64,000 bases of DNA from Lutimonas halocynthiae (lineage in GTDB: Bacteria; Bacteroidota; Bacteroidia; Flavobacteriales; Flavobacteriaceae): NCBI RefSeq assembly GCF_030409835.1, contig NZ_JAUFQO010000004.1, positions 558,001 through 622,000 on the forward strand. The letters are read 5' to 3'. The notes below the pieces were generated by a model. It worked only from the letters and a program-made list of their open reading frames with translations. It had not been told where the DNA came from and searched no databases. Below are positions 18,245 through 26,327 of the stretch, piece by piece (position 1 is the stretch's first letter; each line of letters starts with the position of its first letter). A program made the position numbers and the translations under genes.

Positions 18245-19027
18245 TTAAAAATCTTTCTTTTTTAGTTTTACCCGTATCCTCCAAACCGGAAGAATGACCC
18301 AAAGCGCCATAACGCCAAAAGAGAGGAAAAACCCTAAGTCAGTGCCGAAGAATTTCTTAAAAACAGCTCCTGTATAACCTAAAAGCGCAGAAATATCAAG
18401 CTTTAATAAGATCAATATTCTCGAAAGATCTATAGGGTTAAACATAGTGGCGAACAAGGCAAATTTATCAAGTGGGTATTCATTTAGCATCACCAATGAT
18501 ATCAGGAAGACACCGTCATAAATAACTGCCAAAAACAACCACATCAGTATGGCATAGCCAAATCCTTTGATCTTATTTTCATTTGACAGGGCTATATTAA
18601 AAGCCAAGGCTACAAAAATAAAATTCAGCATAGTACCTACTACCAATAAGAGTGTAAACTCGAATATCGCCGAAGACATAAAAAGACCATAAAGTAAAAA
18701 AGGTATCCCAAGACCCAATATTAAGCTCAGGGTCAGCGAGATCGATATACCTAAGTATTGCCCTGTAAAAATTGTACTTCTTTTAATGGGTTGCGCAAGT
18801 AGTAATTCAGTGAACTCCTTTGAGTTATAATAATACATGACCCCAAATATGGTTCCGATCAAGGGTGTCAATACAATAATGATATTCATCAGCGTAATGA
18901 CTGCCTTATTCACATCATTATTAAGAAATAAAAGCACAAAACCAAGTGCCAAATAAAATGCGAAATAGACATAACTCCAGCGGCTACGCATCAAGTCAAA
19001 AAAGCTATATTTTAAAATCTTTATCAT
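18245..19027 (-). CDS. nosY: NosY-type ABC transporter permease
   Basis: The 260-residue ABC-2 permease has six hydrophobic segments and begins MIKILKYSFFDLMRSRWSYVY. In nos clusters NosY forms a transporter with NosF. Together with NosD it is needed to build the CuZ centre of nitrous-oxide reductase, probably by acting on a sulfur or copper species or on NosD conformation. Its ATG overlaps the nosF stop by 1 nt (TAATG). It is the last gene of the minus-strand nos operon, convergent with the cytochrome c-rhodanese gene. Confidence 0.88.
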   Translation of the reverse strand: MIKILKYSFFDLMRSRWSYVYFAFYLALGFVLLFLNNDVNKAVITLMNIIIVLTPLIGTIFGVMYYYNSKEFTELLLAQPIKRSTIFTGQYLGISISLTLSLILGLGIPFLLYGLFMSSAIFEFTLLLVVGTMLNFIFVALAFNIALSNENKIKGFGYAILMWLFLAVIYDGVFLISLVMLNEYPLDKFALFATMFNPIDLSRILILLKLDISALLGYTGAVFKKFFGTDLGFFLSFGVMALWVILPVWRIRVKLKKKDF

Positions 19028-19728
19028 TAGTCTTTTGAAATCAGTTTAGCAATTGCGTGTTCAAGATCAATCTGACCCGTCCGCTCCTTTAATTCGTCTG
19101 AACTTCCTTTGAAATAGATTTCTCCATCAAGAAGAAATACAATCTCATCTGCAATTTCTTCAACAAAGCTCATTATATGCGTTGTTATCAATATGGTTTT
19201 ACCCTTCTTCTTTTCAAGATGAATGAGCTCTTTTAAATGAATGAGAGAAATCGGATCAAGACCAGTGGTTGGTTCATCCAAAATAATAAGATCACTTTCA
19301 AACATAAAAGTAAGTACGATATTTACCTTTTGCTTTGTTCCTCCAGAGAGGTTGCCCAGTTTTTTGTCTAAAAAGGGTTCAAGACCAAAATGCTCAATTA
19401 GTTTTACGTCATTGGCCTCTTTGGGTCTTAAATTTTTGACCATCTTAATTAACTCCTTAACGCTAAGGTTAGCTGGAAAATTAGCTATTTGCGGTAAGTA
19501 ATTTATATTGTTCCTGTAATCCGATTGATTTAATACAGAAGCTCCTTCAATTTTTATGTCTCCTTTATCAGGAATCACCATCCCGAGAATACTTTTGATC
19601 AAAGTTGTTTTACCCGAGCCATTGGGGCCCAAAACGGCAAATATACCACCTGAATTAATATTAAGATCCAGGCCGTCAAGAACCGTAAGTTTACCAAACC
19701 GCTTATTCAAACTGCTTATTTCAATCAT
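19027..19728 (-). CDS. nosF: NosF-type ABC transporter ATPase
   Basis: The 233-residue ATPase has Walker A GPNGSGKTT near residue 34, the Q-loop in INYLPQ, signature LSGGTKQKV, and Walker B LIILDEPTTGLDP. It powers the NosFY transporter required for CuZ assembly. The start overlaps the nosD 3' end by 8 nt, and the stop overlaps nosY by 1 nt, so the three genes are translationally coupled. ABC ATPases of this kind look alike; the nos assignment rests on the neighbours. Confidence 0.9.
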   Translation of the reverse strand: MIEISSLNKRFGKLTVLDGLDLNINSGGIFAVLGPNGSGKTTLIKSILGMVIPDKGDIKIEGASVLNQSDYRNNINYLPQIANFPANLSVKELIKMVKNLRPKEANDVKLIEHFGLEPFLDKKLGNLSGGTKQKVNIVLTFMFESDLIILDEPTTGLDPISLIHLKELIHLEKKKGKTILITTHIMSFVEEIADEIVFLLDGEIYFKGSSDELKERTGQIDLEHAIAKLISKD

Positions 19729-20956
19729 CTATCCGTTGCATTAAAGGGTTACTGTCTATAAGGTTATCTGGTGTAAAAATAGGGGATACTTTTTCTGAAA
19801 AATTAATAATATCAACAAACATACTTCTCAGCAAAATAATCGTTTCTGGTGTATTGTGCACAATATATGAAAACAGCTTTACAGGCCGGTAAGGGATATC
19901 TCCCACCCCATTTCGATCAAGATCATAACCAGCGTATTCGCTCCAATAATTATTTTCAAATATATTGGTATTTATCTTGCTGTTATAACTTAGGTCTAAG
20001 GCATTATTTAAAAAATTATTCCTGGAAAATACATTTTCATAGCAGGCACCAATAATGGTTATGGCCCACCCGTTTCTACTGAATGTATTATTGGTATAAT
20101 TAATCCTTGTAGAACCGTCAACACTTATGCCAATAGTATTTTGTTCAAACACATTGTTGGTGATTTCTGCGTCATAAATCTCTTTTAGTAATAATCCGTA
20201 GGATGCTGTACCCCAATTATGTTCAAATCGGTTGTCATGCATTTTCACAAACTTTGAAAACATAATGGCTACGCCTGCTCCATTGTCTTTAAATACATTG
20301 TCATAGTATGCGTTTTCGTTAGAAAACATGAAGTGTAAACCATAACGTAAGTTCCCGACACTTTTATTTCCAAAAACTTCGCTCTTCTTGACAAATTCAA
20401 AATAAATCCCATCTCTCAAACCTGATAACTCGTTATTTGCCACGAGCATTTTTGAACAATGCCATAGATGAATACCATTTCCTGAATTGGCCTGAGACTC
20501 AGCCTCTGAACTCAGTATATTGTTTCGAATCTGTCCATTCTTCGATTTTTCAACAAGAATTCCAAAAAAGACGTGCTTAAAAACATTGTTTTCAATGACA
20601 AAACCATCAGATCTCGAAACCAGAATCGCTGCAAAATCTTTTGTATAGCTACGACCTACATTGATGATTTCAAGACCACTAATAGAAAAATTATCTGTTG
20701 AAAACCTAAATATGGTTTCTTTATTTTCACCATCCACTATAGGGCCATTAACACCTTTAATATGAATTGATTTCTCAACCAATATGTCGTGCTCTTTATA
20801 AATACCCCTTTTGATAAGAATCACATCCCCATCCTGACTTAATGCTACAGCCTCTTTGATAGTTTTAACCTCACAACCTGAACACACCTCTATTTCTTTC
20901 CCATAAACGGAAAACAAAGAAATAAATGCCAAAAAAACAAGACCAATTCTTTTCAT
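19721..20956 (-). CDS. nosD: NosD, periplasmic copper-site assembly protein
   Basis: The 411-residue protein has a signal peptide (residues 1-19) followed by a right-handed parallel beta-helix. The helix shows as repeated NN-x-F/I rungs such as ENNVFKHVFFGILVEKS, LHFMFSNENAYYDNVFKDN and ITNNVFEQNTIGISVDGS. NosD is the periplasmic partner of NosFY in CuZ biogenesis. The stop and start of nosL and nosD are directly adjacent, and the 3' end overlaps nosF by 8 nt. Length matches family members of about 400-440 residues. Confidence 0.92.
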   Translation of the reverse strand: MKRIGLVFLAFISLFSVYGKEIEVCSGCEVKTIKEAVALSQDGDVILIKRGIYKEHDILVEKSIHIKGVNGPIVDGENKETIFRFSTDNFSISGLEIINVGRSYTKDFAAILVSRSDGFVIENNVFKHVFFGILVEKSKNGQIRNNILSSEAESQANSGNGIHLWHCSKMLVANNELSGLRDGIYFEFVKKSEVFGNKSVGNLRYGLHFMFSNENAYYDNVFKDNGAGVAIMFSKFVKMHDNRFEHNWGTASYGLLLKEIYDAEITNNVFEQNTIGISVDGSTRINYTNNTFSRNGWAITIIGACYENVFSRNNFLNNALDLSYNSKINTNIFENNYWSEYAGYDLDRNGVGDIPYRPVKLFSYIVHNTPETIILLRSMFVDIINFSEKVSPIFTPDNLIDSNPLMQRIDD

Positions 20957-21397
20957 TTACTCAGCATCAAATTTTTTCAAAAGTGCTACCCAGCTATATA
21001 TTTCCCCGTCATTCTCACCTTTTGCCGCCAAGGCATCGTTCTCAGTTACAAAGCCTGAAAGATTTGCTCCCATTGGGCTTTTAATTGCCGGACTAATTAG
21101 ATAAACAGACGAGATGGCAGAGGTCATATGACCAGGTGAATTATAATCTGCAACGAGAAGTATCGCAATATCATCACGTTTTTTCTCAGCCAATTCGTTT
21201 ACCATACATTCTATGGCATCATACTTGAATTGCTTTCCTTTATTGGTGACATATTGTGCAGCGTGCTGTTGGTCAACTATGGTCATTTTACAAAAATGAC
21301 AGGCATCACTGCCATAGTTTATTTGTTCTGGTTCCACTTTACAGGAAACCAATAAACATAGCACAGCCATCAAAGCAGTTAATTGTACTTTTTTCAT
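20957..21397 (-). CDS. nosL: NosL, copper-binding lipoprotein
   Basis: The 146-residue lipoprotein has lipobox LLVSC (Cys19) and the copper-site region DACHFCKMTIVDQQHAAQ typical of NosL. NosL delivers Cu(I) to apo-NosZ. The domain ends within the conserved segment SPAIKSPMGANLSGFVTENDA. It is followed without a gap by nosD. A TATATTTG element on the minus strand at 21416-21423 lies about 20 nt upstream of the start and might give an internal promoter, but no -33 partner is evident. Confidence 0.9.
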   Translation of the reverse strand: MKKVQLTALMAVLCLLVSCKVEPEQINYGSDACHFCKMTIVDQQHAAQYVTNKGKQFKYDAIECMVNELAEKKRDDIAILLVADYNSPGHMTSAISSVYLISPAIKSPMGANLSGFVTENDALAAKGENDGEIYSWVALLKKFDAE

Positions 21398-21473
21398 TTT
21401 TTTTAGTTAGTTCAACAAATATAATCCTTTATTCATACTTCTCTTTTATTCAAAAGAAGATGAATATTCTCAC

Positions 21474-22064
21474 TTAGGAAACCTTCGCCTCTTTCTTGCC
21501 CACAAAGAAAGCTACTAGTGTGAGCATCATTCCTGCAAACATCATATACGCTCCTGAACGAGGATATGAATGAGCAATAAAGTTAAGAATATGTTTGGTA
21601 CCAAATAATGGTGGTTGGAATCCCATTGGGCTTCCATCCGGATTTTTAAAATTCATGATGGCCTTTGGATCGAGGTTGTGTCCATAATCATATTCCCATA
21701 AATAAAAATCATACATTCCTGCGATACCAATAACAGACATTATAACGAACCATAGCAAAAACCATTTATAGTTTGCAAAGACACCAATAAGAACTCCTAA
21801 AAGTGACATGAATCCAATTACCAACGGGAATATTGTAAATTCAGGAATCGTTTCCGGGATATACTTCATTCCTACATAATGATTCATCAAATTGATATTT
21901 TTAATATCAAACTCATGCACATCCGAAAATTTATTGATGTGAATATTCATTCCCAGTGGGATCGGATATTGAGGCGCTTCTAAGGTTATATTCCACAAAG
22001 GAAATGCAAACAATCCTAATATCAACAAGGATCCTATGACCATTAAAATCTTTGACTTTTTCAT
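21474..22064 (-). CDS. Membrane protein of nos cluster, NosB-like candidate
   Basis: The 196-residue protein has an N-terminal hydrophobic helix (residues 5-24). A periplasmic loop rich in aromatic and His residues (NINLMNHYVGMKYIPETIPE) follows, then two adjacent helices (about 78-118), a loop with MYDFYLWEYDYGHNLDPKA, and a final helix. I do not recognise a named domain. Clade II nosZ operons typically carry an integral membrane protein, NosB, directly after nosZ, and this gene is in that place. I therefore suggest, but cannot prove, that it is the NosB counterpart or a quinol/electron-transfer accessory. Confidence 0.6.
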   Translation of the reverse strand: MKKSKILMVIGSLLILGLFAFPLWNITLEAPQYPIPLGMNIHINKFSDVHEFDIKNINLMNHYVGMKYIPETIPEFTIFPLVIGFMSLLGVLIGVFANYKWFLLWFVIMSVIGIAGMYDFYLWEYDYGHNLDPKAIMNFKNPDGSPMGFQPPLFGTKHILNFIAHSYPRSGAYMMFAGMMLTLVAFFVGKKEAKVS

Positions 22065-22162
22065 ACTTGGTATTTATGGGGATTGCGAAAGAAACAGGTT
22101 TTACAACCTATTTTATTCTTTAATCTTATTTTTTAAGGTTGGATAATTACCCGTTTTATACA

Positions 22163-22196
22163 AAAACGGACAGTTAAAAATTCCACTGTCCGTTTT
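22163..22196 (-). terminator. Intercistronic terminator or attenuator between nosZ and the NosB-like gene
   Basis: AAAACGGACAGT (22163-22174) and ACTGTCCGTTTT (22185-22196) form a perfect 12-bp stem with a 10-nt loop. On the minus strand the hairpin begins about 33 nt after the nosZ stop and runs into a short U-tract. It probably ends most nosZ transcripts, with partial read-through into nosL-D-F-Y. Confidence 0.7.
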
Positions 22197-22228
22197 CTAC
22201 AATAATTAACTTAACCTCTTTCTTTATG

Positions 22229-24208
22229 TTATTCAACGTCTACAGCGTCACCATCAAGTGTGAATGAAATAGGTACATTTGAACCTTTTTTAGACACCCT
22301 TACGTATCCTTGCATCTCTTGATGAAGCGCAGAACAGAAATCTGTACAATAGAATGGCCAAACACCTTCTTGTTTTGGTTCCCATATAAATGTTTCTGTT
22401 TGCCCTGGCATGATCAATAATTCAGATGTATTGGCTCCAATCATTGCTACACCATGTGGTACGTCATAATCTTGTTCTAGGTTTGTAAAGTGGAAATACA
22501 CTTTATCACCAACTTGAATTCCTTCGATATTATCAGGTGCAAAATGCGATCTAATCATAGTCATATATACATGAACCACATTGCCATCTCTAACCACTTT
22601 GGCTTCCGCTTCGCTTTTAACAGCGTATGGATGCTCATTATCTTCAAGTTTAAAGAACTTCTTTGAATTCTTGGCCACGATATCAGCCGGAATACCTGCT
22701 GCATAATGTGGTTCTCCAATCGTTGGGAAATCTAATAATAATTCCATTTTATCTCCTGAGATATCATATAACTGAGCTGACTGAGTAACTTCTGGCCCTG
22801 TTGGCAGGTATCTGTCTTTTGTTATTTTATTCATGGCAACAACATACTTACCAAATGGTTTTCTTGAATTACCACCTGGGATCATCAAGTGACCTACAGA
22901 GTAATACGTTGGTTTTCTGTCTAAAACTTCCCATGTTCCTAATTTCCATTTTACAACTTCTGAAGAAATAAAGAAAGTAGTATAAGCATTTCCTTTACCG
23001 TCAAATTCAGTATGAAGTGGTCCTAATCCTGGTTGTTTAACAGCTCCTGCTAAAGTAGATTCATAGGATAAAATTGGAATTCCATAAGCCTCTCCATCAA
23101 AATCTTTATTCTCAATGGCTGTTAACATTTTGCTAAAAGAATGTATGGTCAATTCCGCAGCAAGTTTTCCACTACCAACTATATACTCACCACTTGGATC
23201 AACATCACAACCGTGAGGAGATTTTGGAGTAGGCATAAAGTAAATAGCTCCGGGAACTTCACTAGGATCTACTACAAGAACTTCTTTTTTCATAGTTGAA
23301 GTAGCACTGTGTGTAGCATCATCATATACGTTATGTGCGTAGTTAGCAGGAACTTTTGTACCTCCACCACCATTCACATAAGCCTCTATTTTCTTCCAGT
23401 TAATTGCTGCAATAAAATCTTTGTCATTTTGCGAAGCGTTTACCTCCAATAATGAATTTGCCTCTTCTGTATTATAAGTTGTAAAGAAGAACCATCCATG
23501 AGAATCACCTCTACCAGGGTGAGATAGGTCATAATCAAAACCTGGCATCATGATTTGAAATTTTATTTCCATTCCACCGTCTTCCGGATCCACAGAAATA
23601 AAAGATAAAGCGCCTTTAAAGTTTCCTTTGTATTCAGAAATTGGCATATCTCTTTGTGGGTATGGAACACTAAATCTTGTTCCGGCCACGACATATTCTG
23701 TATTTTCTGTTACAAAAGAAGAACTGTGGTTACCCGCAGAATTAGGAACTTCAATAATTTCAGTTGTTTCAAAAGTAGTCAAATCAATTTTCGCAATACG
23801 AGGTGTATTGTTACCATTGATAAACACATATCTTCCATCTAGTTCTCCATTAGTTTGAGAAATGTCAGGATGGTGAGAATCATCCCAAGGAATAAAACCA
23901 TGTGATGTATTCAACATCGGTTTTGTTTCTTCATTAAAACCCCAAGCCTTTTCAGCATCTACTGAAAATACAGGAATCACTTTAAAAAGTCTTCCAGATG
24001 GCAATCCATACACAGCAAGCTGTCCTGAAAAACCTCCCGAGACAAAAGCATAAAATTCATCATGCTCACCTGGAGCAACGTAAACCTTTTCCGCAGCATT
24101 ACCTGATAATGCTCCTTTATTAGATTTACTCGAATTAGCATCACCACATGATACCATCCATAAAGACAGCACCGTTAGTGTGATAAAATATTTATACATT
24201 GTTTTCAT
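22229..24208 (-). CDS. nosZ: Nitrous-oxide reductase, clade II (Sec-type) lipoprotein form
   Basis: The 659-residue enzyme reduces N2O to N2. The N-terminus is a lipoprotein signal peptide (Cys21 in WMVSC), not a twin-arginine signal, which marks the atypical clade II group. A seven-bladed propeller follows with CuZ-type histidine segments (DDSHHPD, GNHSSSF, HGWFFFT, PKSPHGCDV, GPLHTEF, EPHYAAG). The C-terminal cupredoxin domain binds CuA with H585 (VPHGVAM) and C621-x3-C625-x3-H629-x2-M632 (CTDFCSALHQEM). All expected ligands appear intact. It follows the lipoprotein cytochrome c by 22 nt and is separated from the downstream nos genes by a strong hairpin. Confidence 0.96.
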   Translation of the reverse strand: MKTMYKYFITLTVLSLWMVSCGDANSSKSNKGALSGNAAEKVYVAPGEHDEFYAFVSGGFSGQLAVYGLPSGRLFKVIPVFSVDAEKAWGFNEETKPMLNTSHGFIPWDDSHHPDISQTNGELDGRYVFINGNNTPRIAKIDLTTFETTEIIEVPNSAGNHSSSFVTENTEYVVAGTRFSVPYPQRDMPISEYKGNFKGALSFISVDPEDGGMEIKFQIMMPGFDYDLSHPGRGDSHGWFFFTTYNTEEANSLLEVNASQNDKDFIAAINWKKIEAYVNGGGGTKVPANYAHNVYDDATHSATSTMKKEVLVVDPSEVPGAIYFMPTPKSPHGCDVDPSGEYIVGSGKLAAELTIHSFSKMLTAIENKDFDGEAYGIPILSYESTLAGAVKQPGLGPLHTEFDGKGNAYTTFFISSEVVKWKLGTWEVLDRKPTYYSVGHLMIPGGNSRKPFGKYVVAMNKITKDRYLPTGPEVTQSAQLYDISGDKMELLLDFPTIGEPHYAAGIPADIVAKNSKKFFKLEDNEHPYAVKSEAEAKVVRDGNVVHVYMTMIRSHFAPDNIEGIQVGDKVYFHFTNLEQDYDVPHGVAMIGANTSELLIMPGQTETFIWEPKQEGVWPFYCTDFCSALHQEMQGYVRVSKKGSNVPISFTLDGDAVDVE

Positions 24209-24230
24209 AATTACTTAGATTTATGTCTGA

Positions 24231-24695
24231 TTAATTTTTTGTTCTAAAATATTCTAAAAGCGCTCTTGCTTCTTGTTCAGTAAGATTTTGATTTGCCATA
24301 GGAGCTCCGTTATACTCAACCAACAGCTTCTGAGCTATAGGATCGTCTGCAACCATTCCTTCTGGGTTTAAAGCCATATTCATAATCCATTCTGGAGACC
24401 TTCTTTCTGTAATACCTTTTAAAGCTGGGCCTACAAACTTCTTAGTGATTTTATGACATGCAGTACATTTTGCTTTAAATATAACTTCTCCCTCAGCAAC
24501 CATGGTATTGTCAATCTCGCCCAAAGTCAAACTTTTTATGGGTCCTATACCTTTATTAGTCATTGGATCGACTGCTTCAGGTGCTACCTCCGTTTCCTTT
24601 TCTTTTGCAGCTGGAGCATCCTTCTTAGGCTTATCTCCTCCACAGCTCGCCATAGCAACAGCCAGGGCACATCCGATAATAAATTTTAATTTCAT
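24231..24695 (-). CDS. Lipoprotein monohaem cytochrome c, probable electron donor to NosZ
   Basis: The 154-residue protein has a lipobox (MASC, Cys18), a charged Lys/Glu/Ala/Pro linker (residues 20-45) and one class I cytochrome c domain. The haem site is CTACH at 77-81 and a likely Met ligand lies in NGAPMANQN near residue 133. It is anchored in the membrane on the periplasmic side. It is immediately upstream of nosZ (22 nt), so it is a good candidate for the direct electron donor. Clade II nos clusters commonly include small c-type cytochromes at this place. Confidence 0.88.
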   Translation of the reverse strand: MKLKFIIGCALAVAMASCGGDKPKKDAPAAKEKETEVAPEAVDPMTNKGIGPIKSLTLGEIDNTMVAEGEVIFKAKCTACHKITKKFVGPALKGITERRSPEWIMNMALNPEGMVADDPIAQKLLVEYNGAPMANQNLTEQEARALLEYFRTKN

Positions 24696-24727
24696 TCTTC
24701 TAGTTATATTATGTAGTTATATTATGA

Positions 24728-25303
24728 TTATTCGGCAGGTACCAAGACGTCATCAATGACATGGATCCAACCATTACTTACTTGTACTGTTTTTAATATT
24801 TTTGTTCCACCAACATAGATCTCTCCATCTTTGTTCTCTACAACCAAGTATTTACCTGAAGCCATATAAAGTTTTCTTCCTTTTTTTGCTTCTTTTTTCA
24901 ATTGTTTGATTGGATAGTTTGCAGGAGCCACATGATTTACAAGAATAAAAGACAGCGTCGCTTTATTCTCTGGTTTTACAAGATTCTCAACTGTTCCTTC
25001 TGGCAATTTTGCAAATGCTGAATTCAAAGGAGCAAAGATGGTTAAAGGGCCTGCATTTACCACAGCATCCTCAACTCCTGCGGCTTCAATTGCGGCAACT
25101 AAAGTGCTAAAATCCTCTATTGATTTTGCAACTTGTAATGCATTAGCGTCAGACTCATTGTCTTCAACCCCAGATTGTCCTTTTTGTTCTTTTGTTTCAA
25201 TGACTTTTTCAGAGCTTGAGCCTTCTGATTGTTGCGCTTCTTTTTTACAAGACGTAAATGAAAAAGTTAACAAGACTGCAATGATTAATATGCGACTTTT
25301 CAT
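24728..25303 (-). CDS. Fasciclin (FAS1) domain lipoprotein, first gene of nos operon
   Basis: The 191-residue protein has a lipobox (TSCK, Cys at about 19), a low-complexity Ser/Glu/Gln/Lys linker, and one FAS1 domain from about residue 60 to the end. The domain shows DFSTLVAAIEAAGVEDAV, GPLTIFAPLNSAFAKLPEG and the C-terminal GWIHVIDDVLVPAE. FAS1 domains are adhesion or ligand-binding modules, and their role in N2O respiration is unknown. It is the promoter-proximal gene of the operon, 32 nt before the cytochrome c gene, and faces the divergent Rrf2 regulator across 124 bp. Confidence 0.87.
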   Translation of the reverse strand: MKSRILIIAVLLTFSFTSCKKEAQQSEGSSSEKVIETKEQKGQSGVEDNESDANALQVAKSIEDFSTLVAAIEAAGVEDAVVNAGPLTIFAPLNSAFAKLPEGTVENLVKPENKATLSFILVNHVAPANYPIKQLKKEAKKGRKLYMASGKYLVVENKDGEIYVGGTKILKTVQVSNGWIHVIDDVLVPAE

Positions 25304-25348
25304 TATGTATAATTTAAGTTAGTTTATAATTTTATGTTAGATTTGTTA

Positions 25349-25356
25349 CAAAATTA
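25349..25356 (-). promoter_or_regulatory. -7 element for the fasciclin-cytochrome-nosZ operon
   Basis: The minus strand reads TAATTTTG, which matches TAnnTTTG. It would place the start of transcription near 25344, about 40 nt upstream of the first ATG. There is no TTG at the -33 position, as expected for a promoter that depends on an activator. Confidence 0.5.
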
Positions 25357-25378
25357 TGTAACATAAGTCACTAAAACC

Positions 25379-25392
25379 ATGATAAATATCAT
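25379..25392. promoter_or_regulatory. FNR/CRP-like dyad in the nos-rrf2 intergenic region
   Basis: ATGATAAATATCAT is a perfect palindrome with 5-nt half sites ATGAT and ATCAT around a 4-nt centre. It differs from the FNR consensus TTGAT-N4-ATCAA by one base per half. Its centre (25385.5) is about 41.5 nt upstream of the start predicted from the -7 element at 25349-25356, the usual place for a class II activator. Binding by the adjacent Rrf2 protein is an alternative. Confidence 0.5.
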
Positions 25393-25427
25393 ATAAAGGA
25401 CAAGATTATCTTTTATATATTTGTAAG

Positions 25428-25856
25428 ATGCTGAGCAACCAAAGTAAATACGCCATAAGAGGTGTGATCTATCTAGCCTTAAATGGTTCTGAAGATAATA
25501 AATTAGGATCAAAAGAAGTAGGTGAAAATATTCATGTACCCATTCCGTTTCTAGCCAAGATTTTTCAACACCTTAGCAAGGAGAAAATTATTAGTTCTTC
25601 TAAGGGACCAACCGGGGGGTTTTTTCTTTCTAAAAAACAATTAAGAGGAAATCTCATGTCAGTAATCTCTTGTTTAGATGGTGAAGAAAACTTCAATTCC
25701 TGCTATTTAGGGCTGCCAAAATGCAGTGATGCGAACCCTTGTGCGATCCATCATTTGGCCTCCCCTTTTAATATCAAAGTAAAAGATGAACTTAAAAAAA
25801 GAAGCATCTCTGACTTTGCATTAGAAGCCAAAAAAGGAAAATCCCATATTTTTTAA
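25428..25856 (+). CDS. Rrf2 family transcriptional regulator (NsrR-like, Fe-S candidate)
   Basis: The 142-residue protein begins MLSNQSKYAIRGVIYLALNG with the winged-helix pattern of Rrf2 proteins (IPFLAKIFQHLSKEKIISSS; KGPTGGFFL). Cysteines at C92, C99 and C105, plus C82, form a C-x6-C-x5-C array close to the cluster-binding C-x5-C-x5-C of NsrR and IscR. It is divergent from the nos operon and probably senses NO or redox state to control it. A TATATTTG element at 25416-25423 ends only 5 nt before the ATG, so the mRNA could be almost leaderless. Confidence 0.9.
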   Translation: MLSNQSKYAIRGVIYLALNGSEDNKLGSKEVGENIHVPIPFLAKIFQHLSKEKIISSSKGPTGGFFLSKKQLRGNLMSVISCLDGEENFNSCYLGLPKCSDANPCAIHHLASPFNIKVKDELKKRSISDFALEAKKGKSHIF

Positions 25857-25865
25857 AATAATTAG

Positions 25866-25873
25866 TATCTTTG
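25866..25873 (+). promoter_or_regulatory. -7 element for apaG
   Basis: TATCTTTG matches TAnnTTTG and would give a start near 25879, about 23 nt before the apaG ATG. No clear -33 TTG is visible. Confidence 0.4.
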
Positions 25874-25901
25874 CTTAGTCTAATTAAGGCATTGAAAAGC
25901 T

Positions 25902-26288
25902 ATGATTCAGCAAGTTACAAAAGGAATAAAAATTTCAATTACTTCAAATTTTGAAGGTAACCGCTATCAAAATTCGAAGGTATATTACGCCTTTAGTTAT
26001 AGTGTTACCATTGAGAATCAGAGTAGTGATACCGTGCAACTAATCAGTCGCAGGTGGAATATTTTTGATTCCTTAAATGATTTTGAAGTGGTTGAAGGAG
26101 AGGGTGTTATAGGCAAAAAACCTGTTCTTAAACCCAAGCAATCCTATACTTATTCATCCCACTGTTTTTTAGTTTCACCCATCGGCTCAATGAATGGGCA
26201 TTATTCTATGATAAATTTTTCAACTTCAGAAAAATTCAGGGTAAGTATTCCTACATTTCAGTTGATGCTTCCGGCTACTTTTAATTAA
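25902..26288 (+). CDS. apaG: ApaG domain protein
   Basis: The 128-residue protein is a single ApaG (DUF525) fibronectin-III-like domain. The core signature appears as YSVTIENQSSDTVQLISRRW, then GEGVIGKKPVLKPKQSYTYSS and a Gly/Met-rich turn GSMNGHYSM. ApaG was linked to Co2+/Mg2+ efflux phenotypes and Ap4A metabolism in enterobacteria, but its biochemical activity is not firmly known. It follows the Rrf2 gene by 45 nt with its own -7 element. Confidence 0.93.
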   Translation: MIQQVTKGIKISITSNFEGNRYQNSKVYYAFSYSVTIENQSSDTVQLISRRWNIFDSLNDFEVVEGEGVIGKKPVLKPKQSYTYSSHCFLVSPIGSMNGHYSMINFSTSEKFRVSIPTFQLMLPATFN

Positions 26289-26327
26289 ATTGATTACATT
26301 TATTTTTTGGATTAATCAAGCCTTTTC

